The notes: a model not told the origin generated them from the sequence alone. DNA of 7,795 nucleotides from Deltaproteobacteria bacterium (GCA_019314105.1 JAFCZY010000121.1:1-7795), one strand, 5' to 3'. Numbered from the stretch's first letter, positions 1 through 7,795 are shown. Numbers and translations: made by a program.

Positions 1-281
1 TTTTATCAAAGGATGATCCGGTTGCTCCAGCAAGAATTTTGGTTGATTTTTCTAAAAGCAATGAGAAACTTGAAATTAAAGCGGGTACTTTTTCAGGAAA
101 GCTTCTCAATCTTGAAGAGATAAAACAACTGGCAACAATGCCGTCCAAACAAGAACTTCTTGGCAAACTGGTTTATACACTTAATGCGGTTCCGACCTCA
201 TTTGTTAATGTTCTTTCCGGCGTCCCACGATCTTTTGTTAACGTTCTTAATGCAATTAAAGATCAAAAAGAAGCGGCGTAA
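1..281 (+). CDS. rplJ: 50S ribosomal protein L10, C-terminal part (5' end outside window)
   Basis: L10 is the base of the ribosomal stalk: its N-terminal domain binds 23S rRNA and its long C-terminal helix carries L7/L12 dimers. Only the last 92 residues are visible, read in the frame starting at position 3 (LSKDDPVAPARILVDF) and ending at TAA 279-281; the reading frame is open to the left edge, so the gene starts outside the window. The TTG at 39 is an internal leucine, not a start. The DDPVAPARIL and EKLEIKAG segments are typical of L10, as is the end, NAIKDQKEAA, which closely resembles the E. coli L10 terminus. The last part contains three consecutive 11-residue segments (156-254), described separately. 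The gene sits directly upstream of rplL, the usual order. In other bacteria L10, alone or with L12, represses its own mRNA at a leader upstream of rplJ; that leader is not in the window. Confidence 0.96.
   Translation, partial: LSKDDPVAPARILVDFSKSNEKLEIKAGTFSGKLLNLEEIKQLATMPSKQELLGKLVYTLNAVPTSFVNVLSGVPRSFVNVLNAIKDQKEAA
156..254 (+). repeat. Three tandem 33-bp units encoding L12-dimer binding segments of L10
   Basis: Three consecutive 11-codon units can be aligned: LLGKLVYTLNA (156-188), VPTSFVNVLSG (189-221) and VPRSFVNVLNA (222-254). Units 2 and 3 are nearly the same protein sequence but differ at several third codon positions, so they are under protein-level selection and not a fresh DNA duplication. 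By established knowledge, the C-terminal helix of L10 holds one L12 dimer per segment of about ten residues: two in E. coli and three in Thermotoga maritima. I infer three dimers here. Confidence 0.75.
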
Positions 282-329
282 ACATTTTTATTTATAATTT
301 TAGAAAATATATTTTTTATCGTTTTATTT

Positions 330-335
330 AGGAGA
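330..335 (+). promoter_or_regulatory. Ribosome binding site of rplL
   Basis: AGGAGA lies just upstream of ATG 341, with 6 nt between GGAG (331-334) and the start codon. It stands out because the rest of the 59-bp rplJ-rplL gap is almost pure A+T. Strong initiation fits the need for several L12 copies per L10. Confidence 0.85.
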
Positions 336-340
336 AAATA

Positions 341-727
341 ATGGCTGATATCACAAAAGATGATGTTATTGAGTTTATATCAAACATGAGTGTTCTTGAC
401 CTTTCCGAGTTTGTAAAAGAACTCGAAGATAAATTTGGTGTAACGGCTGCAGCACCTATGGCTTTTGCAGCTGGCGCAATGCCTGCTGGCGGTGATGCTG
501 CTGCTGAAGAAGAACAGACTGAATTTGATGTTATTCTTGAAACATTTGGTGACAAGAAAATAAATGTTATCAAAGAAGTAAGAGCGATTACAGGTCTGGG
601 CCTTAAAGAAGCAAAAGCGCTTGTTGAAGAAGCACCAAAGGCAATTAAAGAGGCAATTCCAAAAGAAGAAGCTGAAAAAATTAAAGAAAAATTGGAAGGA
701 GCCGGCGCACAGGTTTCTGTAAAATAG
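341..727 (+). CDS. rplL: 50S ribosomal protein L7/L12
   Basis: L7/L12 is the multi-copy, mobile stalk protein that recruits initiation, elongation and release GTPases to the ribosome and stimulates their GTPase activity. The 128-residue product is a little longer than E. coli L7/L12 and has the full family layout. Residues 1-33 form the helical dimerisation domain that docks on L10 ([20 protein letters not shown]). Residues about 35-60 form a flexible hinge rich in Ala, Gly and Glu. Residues 61-128 form the globular C-terminal domain, with [21 protein letters not shown] and the signature [15 protein letters not shown] containing the lysines that contact factors. The start at ATG 341 is fixed by the Shine-Dalgarno at 330-335 and by family alignment. 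The gene lies between rplJ and rpoB in the usual operon order. I see no truncation or frameshift. Confidence 0.98.
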   Translation: MADITKDDVIEFISNMSVLDLSEFVKELEDKFGVTAAAPMAFAAGAMPAGGDAAAEEEQTEFDVILETFGDKKINVIKEVRAITGLGLKEAKALVEEAPKAIKEAIPKEEAEKIKEKLEGAGAQVSVK

Positions 728-732
728 AGTTG

Positions 733-759
733 TTTACAAAACTTTAAAGTACATAAAAT
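733..759 (+). promoter_or_regulatory. Weak candidate sigma-70 promoter upstream of rpoB
   Basis: TTTACA (733-738) matches the -35 consensus at 5 of 6 positions and TAAAAT (754-759) matches the -10 at 5 of 6, but the 15-bp spacer is shorter than the ideal 17. The local sequence is AT-rich, so such matches arise easily by chance. If real, it would give rpoBC an extra internal start just before the hairpin at 764-795. Low confidence. Confidence 0.2.
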
Positions 760-763
760 TTAT

Positions 764-795
764 GCGGGGGCAAGGCAATGGTGCCGGGCCTCCGC
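764..795 (+). promoter_or_regulatory. GC-rich hairpin in the rplL-rpoB gap (possible attenuator or RNase processing site)
   Basis: Seven bases, GCGGGGG (764-770), pair with CCTCCGC (789-795) with one G-U wobble. Above an asymmetric-sequence 3x3 internal loop, GGCA (774-777) pairs with TGCC (782-785) closing a four-base loop. The stem is followed at once by four T's (796-799) and then ACGG, which is too short a T-run for a strong terminator. In E. coli the same gap contains a partial terminator that lowers rpoBC transcription relative to the ribosomal genes, and an RNase III site. I infer a similar role here from position and structure only. CTCC (790-793) could alternatively pair with GGAG (823-826) of the rpoB ribosome binding site. 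Confidence 0.45.
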
Positions 796-821
796 TTTTA
801 CGGTTTGGAAAAACGCATACT

Positions 822-826
822 GGGAG
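822..826 (+). promoter_or_regulatory. Ribosome binding site deciding the rpoB start
   Basis: GGGAG lies five bases before ATG 832. The alternative in-frame ATG at 778 has only AAGG (772-775) two bases upstream and sits in the loop of the hairpin, so it is poorly placed for initiation. This supports 832 as the true start. Confidence 0.8.
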
Positions 827-831
827 ATATC

Positions 832-3800
832 ATGACCGGAAGTCTTTTGACAAATAAGCGTATTAGAAAAGAGTTTGGCAGTAGAAGAAAAATTATTGAT
901 ATTCCTGATTTGATGGGAATGCAAAGAGATTCTTATGAGAGTTTCCTTCAAAGAGATGTCTTGTCTGAAGAAAGGGAAGAAAAAGGACTTCATGCCGTTT
1001 TTAAATCTGTTTTCCCCATTAAGGATTTTACAGATACATCATCGTTGGAATATGTTTCGTATTCTTTTAGTGAATCAAAGCATTCCATGAAAGAATGCAC
1101 TTCAAGAGGAATGACCTATGATATTCCGATAAATATCAAGGTACGACTCGTTGTTTATGATCACGATAAGGAAACAGATATTTCAACAATTCGAGATATT
1201 AAGGAACAAGAAGTTTATTTTGGCACCATCCCGTTAATGACCCCACAGGGCACTTTTATTGTTAATGGTACTGAAAGAGCAGTAGTCAGCCAGTTGCACA
1301 GATCATCAGGGGTATTTTTTGATCATGATAAAGGCAAAAAATATTCTACCGGCAAAATTATATACAACGCCAGAATAATTCCTGTCAGGGGTTCCTGGAT
1401 TGATATGGAAATTGATATCAAGGATATCGTTTATATCAGAATAGACAGGCGACGTAAATTTCCTGTATCGATTCTTTTTAAGTCCTTTGGTTATACCAGC
1501 GAAGATATCTTAGATTTTTTCTATACTAAAGAACATGTTATTAAAAAGGATGGATCTTTTTTTAAAGAGTTTTTCCCGGAAAATCTTCAGCGCCAGCGAG
1601 CAAGTTTTGATATTAAGTCTCCTGAAACCGGAGAGATTGTCATCAAAAAAGGAAGAATTTTTACAAAACGAGCGTTAAAGCAGCTGGAAATTTTAAATAG
1701 TGAATTGATTGATAAAGCCTTTGCCCAGAATGTCCTTGATGAAGAGACAGGGGAAACCTTATTTACCGCCGGAGATCTGATTACCGAAGAAAGTTTTGAA
1801 CTGATCGAGGAAAAAGGTCTCAATGAGTTTAATATTCTTTATGTTGATTCAGCAAGTTCAGATTCCATGAGGAAAACATTGGTTTCTGATAAAACTCCGA
1901 ATAAAGAAGAAGCCTTGATGGATATTTACAGGCGGCTTCGACCGGGAAATCCCGCAACGATTGAAGTGGCTCAGGATTTCGTTGATCACCTTTTTTTCAG
2001 ACAAGCCTATTATGATTTATCTAAAGTGGGAAGACTGAAAATGAATCATCGTCTGGGTGTCGATACGAAGATCGATGTAAAGACGTTGCGAAAAGAAGAT
2101 ATTTTGTTAACGGCTGCAACATTGATTGAACTCAAAGATACCCAGGGTCAGGTCGATGATATTGACCATCTTGGGAATCGTCGTGTTAGAGCTGTCGGTG
2201 AGTTGCTTCAAAATCATTATAGAATCGGGCTTGTCAGGATGGAGAGGGCCATAAAGGAAAAAATGAGCATGCAGGAAGTGGATGCCATGATGCCCCACGA
2301 TTTAATTAATCCTAAACCTGTTTCAGCAGTTGTCAGAGAATTTTTTGGCACCTCCCAGTTATCCCAGTTCATGGATCAAACCAATCCTTTATCTGAAACC
2401 ACACATAAAAGAAGATTGTCGGCTCTTGGCCCTGGCGGTTTGACAAGGGAAAGAGCAGGGTTTGAAGTCAGAGACGTTCATCCGTCTCATTATGGAAGAA
2501 TCTGTCCCATTGAAACACCTGAAGGTCCGAATATCGGTTTGATTGTTTCGCTTTGTACCTTTGCAAGGGTGAATGATTTTGGTTTCATTGAAACACCCTA
2601 CAGGGTTGTAAATAAAGGGAATGCCTCCAAGGCAATTAAGCATTTGACAGCCTTTGAAGAACAGGACCATCCGATTGCCCAGGCAAATGCACCCCTTGAT
2701 GTCGGTAATAATTTTATCAATCCTTTGGTTTCTTCACGGGTTGCCGGTGAATTTGAAATGATTGAAAATCAGGATGTAAAATTCATGGATGTCTCACCAA
2801 ACCAATTGGTATCCGTGTCTGCAGCCTTAATTCCATTTCTTGAAAATGATGATGCCAACAGGGCGTTGATGGGCTCTAACATGCAGCGTCAGGCTGTCCC
2901 GTTGATTCGAAGTGAAGCGCCGCTTGTCGGCACGGGGATGGAGAGTGTTGTCGCACGAGATTCCGGTGTTACTATTGTCGCCGATTACGACGGTGTTATC
3001 GTTGATGTGGATGCCAAACGGATTGTTGTCCAGAATAATGATACCCAAAAAGGGAATTTTGAAAAAGCGGTATCGATATATGATTGTTCAAAGTTTATCC
3101 GTTCCAATCAGAACACCTGTTTTAATCACCGTCCCATCGTTGTAAAAGGTGAAGCGGTAAAAAAAGGTCAGGTTATTGCCGACGGCCCCTCCACCGAGAT
3201 GGGTGAATTAGCCCTTGGTAAAAATGTGACGGTTGCATTCATGCCCTGGGATGGATACAATTATGAGGACTCCATACTGGTGAGCGAGCGGCTGGTAAAA
3301 GATGGTGTCTATACGTCTGTTCATATTGAAGAGTATGAAGTTCTTGCACGAGACACAAAATTGGGGAAAGAAGAAATCACCCGTGATATTCCCAACGTTG
3401 GAGAAGAGGCCTTAAGGAATCTTGATGAAAGTGGTATTATCCGTCTGGGTGCGGAAGTGGCTTCCGGAGATATTCTTGTGGGTAAAATTACGCCAAAAGG
3501 AGAGACACAGCTTTCCCCCGAAGAAAAATTGCTTCGGGCTATTTTTGGTGAAAAAGCAGGCGACGTAAAAGATACGTCTCTTTGTGTGCCACCGGGTGTA
3601 AAGGGTAAAGTTATTGATGCCAAAGTTTTTTCAAGAAGAGGCCTTACAAAAGACGATCGCACAAGACTCATTGAAGATGATGAGATAGAAAGACTTGAAA
3701 AAGACAGGGATGATGAAATTAAAATTATCTCTGATGTAGCACGGGAAAAAGTTGAATCCATTCTTACCGGCAAGAAGATTCTCACAGATCTTGAAAAAAC

Positions 3801-4935
3801 AGGAAAGGTCCTGGTTAAATCAGGGACCAAAGTAAAAAAAGGGTCTTTGTCAGGTATCCCGATCACGGTGCTTGTCAATGTTGCCATAAAAAATGCTGTG
3901 ATTACTGAAAAGGCACAGGTCATACTTGAGAGTGCACAGGAGCAGATCAAGAAAGCCAGAGAGCATTTTAACCGACAGGTATCCCGGTTTGAAAAAGGGG
4001 ACGATCTTCCCCCAGGTGTTTTGAAAATGATCAAAATCAGTGTTGCCATGGAAAGAGTTCTTTCCGTCGGTGATAAGATGGCAGGCCGCCATGGGAATAA
4101 AGGGGTTGTTTCAAGAATTTTAAGGGTAGAAGATTTGCCCTACTTTGAAGGTGGCCGATCCGTGGATATGGTACTCAATCCTTTGGGGGTTCCCTCCCGT
4201 ATGAATGTCGGACAGATATTGGAGATTCATCTGGGACATGCCGCCTATGGTCTGGGGCAGCGGATTGATGAATTGCTTAACCAGAGGAAACTGGATAAAT
4301 TAAGGGAAAAAGTAACTGAGATTTTTTCCATAACTGAAGTCCAGAAGGCGAACAAAAGAAAAAATACTCTCGTAGAAGAGATTAAAAAAATGTCAGATAA
4401 AGAACTCGTTGATTTTTCATCATTTTATAGAAATGGGGTGCATATGGCAACCCCGGTTTTTGATGGTGCTAATGAAGAAGAGATCAAAAAGCTGATGAAT
4501 ATGGCAGGGTTTGAATCATCCGGTCAAGCCGTGCTTTATGACGGCAGAACCGGTGAGCCGTTCGATAAAAAAGTAACGGTTGGAACCATGTACATGCTCA
4601 AGCTTCATCACTTGGTTGATGATAAGCTTCATGCGCGTTCCATTGGTCCCTATTCTCTGGTTACGCAGCAACCATTGGGTGGTAAAGCTCAGTTCGGCGG
4701 GCAGAGACTGGGAGAGATGGAGGTCTGGGCAATGGAAGCATATGGTGCTGCTCATGCCTTGCAGGAATTTTTGACTGTCAAGTCTGATGATATGACAGGA
4801 AGAACTCGAATGTATGAAAAAATAGTAAAAGGCCAGAATGTTCTTGAACCTGGAATGCCTGAATCTTTCAGGGTTCTTACCAAAGAATTGAATAGCCTGG
4901 GTTTGGATATAAATCTTATAGAAGGCAAAAAATAA
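832..4935 (+). CDS. rpoB: DNA-directed RNA polymerase subunit beta
   Basis: RpoB is one of the two catalytic subunits of RNA polymerase; with RpoC it forms the cleft, binds the RNA-DNA hybrid and is the rifampicin target. The product is 1367 residues (E. coli 1342). The frame is open back to ATG 778, but homology starts at [18 protein letters not shown], so I use ATG 832. Domains in order: protrusion and lobe from the N-terminus, with the proteobacterial insert SI1/beta-i4 after IDRRRK (204-209); the rifampicin pocket around residues 506-535; the NYEDSIL motif with Glu812 and Asp813; insert SI2/beta-i9 at about 937-1056, some 18 residues longer than in E. coli; the active-site lysines Lys1082 (GDK) and Lys1090 (GNK), equivalent to E. 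coli 1065 and 1073; then the clamp end with [19 protein letters not shown]. The stop codon lies 10 bp before the rpoC start. I see no frameshift. Confidence 0.97.
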   Translation: MTGSLLTNKRIRKEFGSRRKIIDIPDLMGMQRDSYESFLQRDVLSEEREEKGLHAVFKSVFPIKDFTDTSSLEYVSYSFSESKHSMKECTSRGMTYDIPINIKVRLVVYDHDKETDISTIRDIKEQEVYFGTIPLMTPQGTFIVNGTERAVVSQLHRSSGVFFDHDKGKKYSTGKIIYNARIIPVRGSWIDMEIDIKDIVYIRIDRRRKFPVSILFKSFGYTSEDILDFFYTKEHVIKKDGSFFKEFFPENLQRQRASFDIKSPETGEIVIKKGRIFTKRALKQLEILNSELIDKAFAQNVLDEETGETLFTAGDLITEESFELIEEKGLNEFNILYVDSASSDSMRKTLVSDKTPNKEEALMDIYRRLRPGNPATIEVAQDFVDHLFFRQAYYDLSKVGRLKMNHRLGVDTKIDVKTLRKEDILLTAATLIELKDTQGQVDDIDHLGNRRVRAVGELLQNHYRIGLVRMERAIKEKMSMQEVDAMMPHDLINPKPVSAVVREFFGTSQLSQFMDQTNPLSETTHKRRLSALGPGGLTRERAGFEVRDVHPSHYGRICPIETPEGPNIGLIVSLCTFARVNDFGFIETPYRVVNKGNASKAIKHLTAFEEQDHPIAQANAPLDVGNNFINPLVSSRVAGEFEMIENQDVKFMDVSPNQLVSVSAALIPFLENDDANRALMGSNMQRQAVPLIRSEAPLVGTGMESVVARDSGVTIVADYDGVIVDVDAKRIVVQNNDTQKGNFEKAVSIYDCSKFIRSNQNTCFNHRPIVVKGEAVKKGQVIADGPSTEMGELALGKNVTVAFMPWDGYNYEDSILVSERLVKDGVYTSVHIEEYEVLARDTKLGKEEITRDIPNVGEEALRNLDESGIIRLGAEVASGDILVGKITPKGETQLSPEEKLLRAIFGEKAGDVKDTSLCVPPGVKGKVIDAKVFSRRGLTKDDRTRLIEDDEIERLEKDRDDEIKIISDVAREKVESILTGKKILTDLEKTGKVLVKSGTKVKKGSLSGIPITVLVNVAIKNAVITEKAQVILESAQEQIKKAREHFNRQVSRFEKGDDLPPGVLKMIKISVAMERVLSVGDKMAGRHGNKGVVSRILRVEDLPYFEGGRSVDMVLNPLGVPSRMNVGQILEIHLGHAAYGLGQRIDELLNQRKLDKLREKVTEIFSITEVQKANKRKNTLVEEIKKMSDKELVDFSSFYRNGVHMATPVFDGANEEEIKKLMNMAGFESSGQAVLYDGRTGEPFDKKVTVGTMYMLKLHHLVDDKLHARSIGPYSLVTQQPLGGKAQFGGQRLGEMEVWAMEAYGAAHALQEFLTVKSDDMTGRTRMYEKIVKGQNVLEPGMPESFRVLTKELNSLGLDINLIEGKK

Positions 4936-4940
4936 GGAGA
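4934..4940 (+). promoter_or_regulatory. Ribosome binding site of rpoC overlapping the rpoB stop codon
   Basis: AAGGAGA begins inside the rpoB TAA (4933-4935), and its GGAG ends six bases before TTG 4946. It is a near-perfect Shine-Dalgarno at ideal distance. It fixes the non-ATG start of rpoC and implies translational coupling of rpoB and rpoC. Confidence 0.85.
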
Positions 4941-4945
4941 AGACA

Positions 4946-7795
4946 TTGGACAATATATATGATTTCTTCGCAAAACCAAAAGATCCTAAAATTTATCAGG
5001 GTGTTCAGATAAGCCTTGCCTCTTCAGATCAAATTAGAGAGTGGTCTCATGGTGAAATAAAGAAACCGGAAACAATAAATTACAGGACATTCAAACCTGA
5101 AAGAGATGGACTTTTCTGTGCAAAAGTATTCGGCCCCACCAAGGATTATGAATGTAATTGCGGCAAATACAAACGCATGAAACATCGCGGGGTTGTCTGT
5201 GAAAAATGCGGTGTTGAAGTGATTCAATCAAAAGTACGACGGGAGAGAATGGCTCATATAGAACTGGCTTCTCCTGTATCTCATATCTGGTTTTTGAAAA
5301 GTCTTCCCAGCAAAATAGGAAATATTCTTGATTTGACGTTAAAGAATCTTGAAAAAGTTCTCTATTTTGATTCCTATATTGTCATTGATCCAAAAGAGAC
5401 CGGTCTTAAAAAACTTCAGCTTTTGTCTGATGATCAGTATTATGAAGCGCTTGATGCTTTTGGTGATGAATTTGAAGCCGGTATCGGTGCAGAAGCTGTT
5501 TTAAAGCTGCTGGAAGAGATTGATCTTCAACAGGTCCATGATGAGTTAAGAGAAGAGATTCGTTTGACCAAATCCGTAGCCAAGAAACAGAAGTTTTCCA
5601 AACGGCTTAAAGTCGTTGATGCATTTTTAAATTCAGGGATTGAGCCCACACGAATGATCTTGACGGCGTGCCCGATTCTTCCTCCTGATTTAAGACCGCT
5701 TGTACCGCTTGAAGGGGGACGGTTTGCCACATCTGACTTGAATGACCTGTATCGAAGAGTCATAAACAGAAACAATCGCTTGAAAAGATTGGTTGATCTG
5801 AATGCGCCTGATATTATTGTCAGAAATGAAAAAAGAATGCTTCAGGAAGCGGTTGATGTTCTGTTTGATAATGGCCGTCATGGCAGAGTGGTTACAGGTA
5901 CCAATAAAAGGCCATTGAAGTCATTGAGTGATACCTTAAAAGGAAAACAGGGGCGTTTCAGACAGAATCTTCTCGGTAAACGGGTTGATTACTCCGGTCG
6001 TACGGTTATTACGGTTGGCTCTGAGCTCCGGCTGCATCAATGCGGCATTCCTAAAATAATGGCTCTTGAGCTGTTTAAACCCTTTATTTATAGTTATCTT
6101 GAACGAAAAGGCTTTGTCTCAACGGTTAAGAGCGCCAAAAAAATGGTTGAGCGTGAGGAAACCGAGGTCTGGGATGCACTTGAATCGGTTGTAAAAGAAT
6201 ATCCGATTATGCTTAACAGGGCACCCACGCTTCATCGCCTCGGATTCCAGGCATTTGAACCGGTTTTGATTGAAGGTAAAGCAATCCAGCTTCATCCTTT
6301 GGTCTGCCCGGCATTTAATGCTGATTTTGATGGTGATCAGATGGCAGTTCACGTCCCGCTGTCCCTTGAGTCCCAGCTTGAGGCAAGAATCATGATGTTG
6401 TCTACCAATAACATCCTGTCTCCGGCAAATGGTCAGCCGATTATTGTACCCACCCAGGATATTGTTCTGGGTATTTATTACATGACCCGGGAAGTGCGGA
6501 ATCGAAAGGGTGAAGGAATCGCATTTTCGAGTATTGAAGAGGCCAGATATGCATTTGATGCTGGTGCGTTGGAACTTCATGCCAGGATCAAAGTCAGAAT
6601 CGATGGTGAAATGTATGACACTACCACTGGAAGGATTCTTCTCTGGGAAACGATTCCCGGCGATACGCTTCTGGCATTAAGCAGAATCAGGACCGAAACT
6701 CTGGAAGATTGCGAAGCCGCAATGGAAGCGTTAAAATCCGGAAAGGTCTTTGATAAGGTCCTCAAAAAATATTCTGATGATGAAGTTAAAAAAACCAAAG
6801 GGAAAACCGGTATTTTAACTAGAAAGGAATTTAAAAATATATTCCAGGTGTCGGAAATTGTTGTTGAACAATTATATGGTTTGAAACAGGATCAGTTTAC
6901 AGACATCCGAAAAGTGGGGGATTATTATACCATATTTAAAGTGGATGAACGAAAGACCACGTTGCCGTTCAAGCTTGTGAACAAGCTTATGGATAAGTCA
7001 TCCATTGCAAAACTGATTGATTATGCATACCGTAACATCGGTTTGAAGGAAACGGTTATTCTCGCTGACAGGCTTAAAGATATCGGGTATAAATATTCTA
7101 CTTTGGGCGGTCTTTCTATTTGCGTGGATGATATGATTATTCCAAAAGAAAAATGGGAGCTGATTGCCAAGGCTGAAAAACAGATAGAGGATATTAAAGA
7201 TCAGTACTCAGAAGGTCTGATCACACAAGGAGAAAAATATAATAAGGTGGTTGATATCTGGGCACAAAGCACGGATGACATTGCTGATGCCATGATGGAA
7301 GTCATGAGAAATCCGACAGGCGACAAGGATGCGGATAGTTCTGAAGAAATGAATGCTGTTTATGTCATGGCAGACTCGGGAGCTCGTGGAAGTAAAGATC
7401 AGATGCGTCAGCTGGCGGGTATGCGTGGTTTGATGGCTAAACCTTCCGGTGAGATCATTGAAAATCCGATTACAGCCAATTTTCGTGAAGGCCTGTCAGT
7501 CCTTCAATATTTTATTTCAACCCATGGTGCACGTAAAGGTTTGGCTGATACCGCCTTGAAGACAGCAAACTCAGGATATCTCACAAGACGTTTGGCCGAT
7601 GTCGGCCAGGATTGTACGATTGTTGAAGTCGATTGTGGTACCATTAACGGGATAGAGGTGGAAGCATTATACGAAGGGGGTGAAATTATTCAGACCCTTG
7701 GAGAAAGAATTCTTGGAAGAGTTACCCAGGAAGATATCCGTGATCCCTACTCAGATGAGTTTATTGTCGGGGTAGATACCGAACTGACTGAATAT
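4946..7795 (+). CDS. rpoC: DNA-directed RNA polymerase subunit beta', N-terminal 950 residues (3' end outside window), with inserted parvulin-like domain
   Basis: RpoC carries the Mg2+-binding aspartates of RNA polymerase. The start is TTG 4946 ([14 protein letters not shown]), chosen from the strong Shine-Dalgarno and family N-termini; no in-frame ATG or GTG lies between the rpoB stop and the conserved sequence. Seen in order: the N-terminal zinc finger with Cys70, Cys72, Cys85 and Cys88 (same numbering as E. coli); clamp and lid regions ([34 protein letters not shown]); the catalytic NADFDGDQ with Asp460, Asp462 and Asp464; the pore domain, interrupted at about 573-672 by a parvulin-like insert; the secondary-channel rim helices (about 735-772); the bridge helix ([20 protein letters not shown], around His860); and Cys897, the first cysteine of the second zinc site. 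The trigger loop and the remaining zinc cysteines lie beyond the edge. The frame is uninterrupted through the insert. Confidence 0.96.
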   Translation, partial: MDNIYDFFAKPKDPKIYQGVQISLASSDQIREWSHGEIKKPETINYRTFKPERDGLFCAKVFGPTKDYECNCGKYKRMKHRGVVCEKCGVEVIQSKVRRERMAHIELASPVSHIWFLKSLPSKIGNILDLTLKNLEKVLYFDSYIVIDPKETGLKKLQLLSDDQYYEALDAFGDEFEAGIGAEAVLKLLEEIDLQQVHDELREEIRLTKSVAKKQKFSKRLKVVDAFLNSGIEPTRMILTACPILPPDLRPLVPLEGGRFATSDLNDLYRRVINRNNRLKRLVDLNAPDIIVRNEKRMLQEAVDVLFDNGRHGRVVTGTNKRPLKSLSDTLKGKQGRFRQNLLGKRVDYSGRTVITVGSELRLHQCGIPKIMALELFKPFIYSYLERKGFVSTVKSAKKMVEREETEVWDALESVVKEYPIMLNRAPTLHRLGFQAFEPVLIEGKAIQLHPLVCPAFNADFDGDQMAVHVPLSLESQLEARIMMLSTNNILSPANGQPIIVPTQDIVLGIYYMTREVRNRKGEGIAFSSIEEARYAFDAGALELHARIKVRIDGEMYDTTTGRILLWETIPGDTLLALSRIRTETLEDCEAAMEALKSGKVFDKVLKKYSDDEVKKTKGKTGILTRKEFKNIFQVSEIVVEQLYGLKQDQFTDIRKVGDYYTIFKVDERKTTLPFKLVNKLMDKSSIAKLIDYAYRNIGLKETVILADRLKDIGYKYSTLGGLSICVDDMIIPKEKWELIAKAEKQIEDIKDQYSEGLITQGEKYNKVVDIWAQSTDDIADAMMEVMRNPTGDKDADSSEEMNAVYVMADSGARGSKDQMRQLAGMRGLMAKPSGEIIENPITANFREGLSVLQYFISTHGARKGLADTALKTANSGYLTRRLADVGQDCTIVEVDCGTINGIEVEALYEGGEIIQTLGERILGRVTQEDIRDPYSDEFIVGVDTELTEY
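6662..6961 (+). other. Parvulin/PpiC-like domain inserted in the RpoC pore domain
   Basis: Residues 573-672 have no counterpart in E. coli RpoC, where the equivalent of [11 protein letters not shown] is followed almost directly by LPYSIVN (here LPFKLVN, starting at residue 673). The insert follows the parvulin order: an initial strand (LSRIRTE, 578-584), a helix rich in Glu and Ala ending in [17 protein letters not shown] (596-612), a glycine loop KGKTG (618-622), RKEF followed by a helix to [13 protein letters not shown] (642-654), and the closing strand [11 protein letters not shown] (659-669). PpiC, SurA and PpiD domains share this series: lHILV, lk.G.dF..lAk.yS.d, GGdLG.f.r..f, L..gq.s.pv and GYHIIKV.er. 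The positions of the two conserved histidines appear to hold Ser579 and Thr662, so isomerase activity is doubtful. The domain assignment is by eye from pattern similarity. A beta'-specific insert of another fold is the alternative, which I think less likely. Confidence 0.75.

Noticed and set aside
293..298. TATAAT upstream of rplL as a promoter -10 box
   Set aside because: No -35-like sequence lies at a suitable distance (270-275 is GAAGCG), and the gap is so AT-rich that the match is expected by chance.
304..315. Perfect palindrome AAAATATATTTT, and ACTTTAAAGT at 741-750, as operators or terminators
   Set aside because: Both are short, low-complexity A/T palindromes in AT-rich gaps, with no G+C stem or known operator resemblance.
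3834..3840. A run of seven A's before GGG in rpoB as a slippage or frameshift site (also 6788-6794 in rpoC)
   Set aside because: Both runs encode Lys-Lys in the normal frame, the downstream frame stays conserved, and no stimulatory structure or useful alternative frame is evident.
3321..4049. A 242-codon open frame on the minus strand inside rpoB
   Set aside because: It lies antisense to the conserved beta-i9 and active-site coding region. Its translation is serine-rich low-complexity sequence with no recognisable domain, as expected from the complement of lysine- and glutamate-rich codons.
6119..6580. A 153-codon open frame on the minus strand inside rpoC
   Set aside because: It is antisense to the catalytic NADFDGDQ region, which is strongly conserved in the sense frame. 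There is no Shine-Dalgarno or domain support.
6662..6961. The rpoC insertion as an intein or a small mobile element
   Set aside because: At about 100 residues it is too short for an intein. It has no Cys/Ser at the first position, no C-terminal His-Asn followed by a nucleophile, and no flanking repeats or target-site duplication at its edges. The parvulin-like pattern explains it better.

Overview
The window is a contiguous, entirely plus-strand piece of the conserved bacterial ribosomal-stalk and RNA polymerase operon, in the order rplJ (3' end only), rplL, rpoB, rpoC (5' two thirds only). Nothing is encoded on the minus strand that I would defend. The modest G+C, the proteobacterial-type RpoB with both large lineage-specific inserts, and an RpoC N-terminus of the [11 protein letters not shown] type suggest a sulfate-reducing Desulfobacterota (former Deltaproteobacteria), probably near the Desulfobacterales. 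That placement is recall of family sequences, not a search result.

Layout: 1-281 is the C-terminal 92 codons of ribosomal protein L10, including the helix that carries the L7/L12 dimers. An AT-rich gap of 59 bp leads to rplL (341-727). A gap of 104 bp follows and holds a GC-rich hairpin just upstream of rpoB (832-4935). Only 10 bp separate rpoB from rpoC, which starts at a TTG codon at 4946 and runs off the right edge after exactly 950 codons. L10 and L7/L12 form the ribosomal stalk that recruits translation GTPases. RpoB and RpoC together form the RNA polymerase active centre.

The main surprise is in rpoC. Residues about 573-672 (6662-6961) are an in-frame insertion of about 100 residues in the pore domain, between the conserved [11 protein letters not shown] and LPFKLVN segments, which are nearly adjacent in E. 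coli. The inserted sequence reads like a parvulin (PpiC/SurA-type) peptidyl-prolyl isomerase domain: a helix with an LKSG turn, a KKYSDD segment, a degraded glycine loop, a [10 protein letters not shown] segment and a final [10 protein letters not shown] strand. Both histidines of the parvulin active site appear to be replaced, so it is more likely a binding module than an active enzyme. It lies before the rim helices of the secondary channel, where Gre/DksA-type factors dock in other bacteria.

Secondary points are three consecutive 11-residue L12-binding segments in L10 (predicting three L12 dimers per stalk), the hairpin between rplL and rpoB where enterobacteria have an attenuator and RNase III site, and two start-codon decisions (rpoB at 832 rather than 778; rpoC at a TTG).
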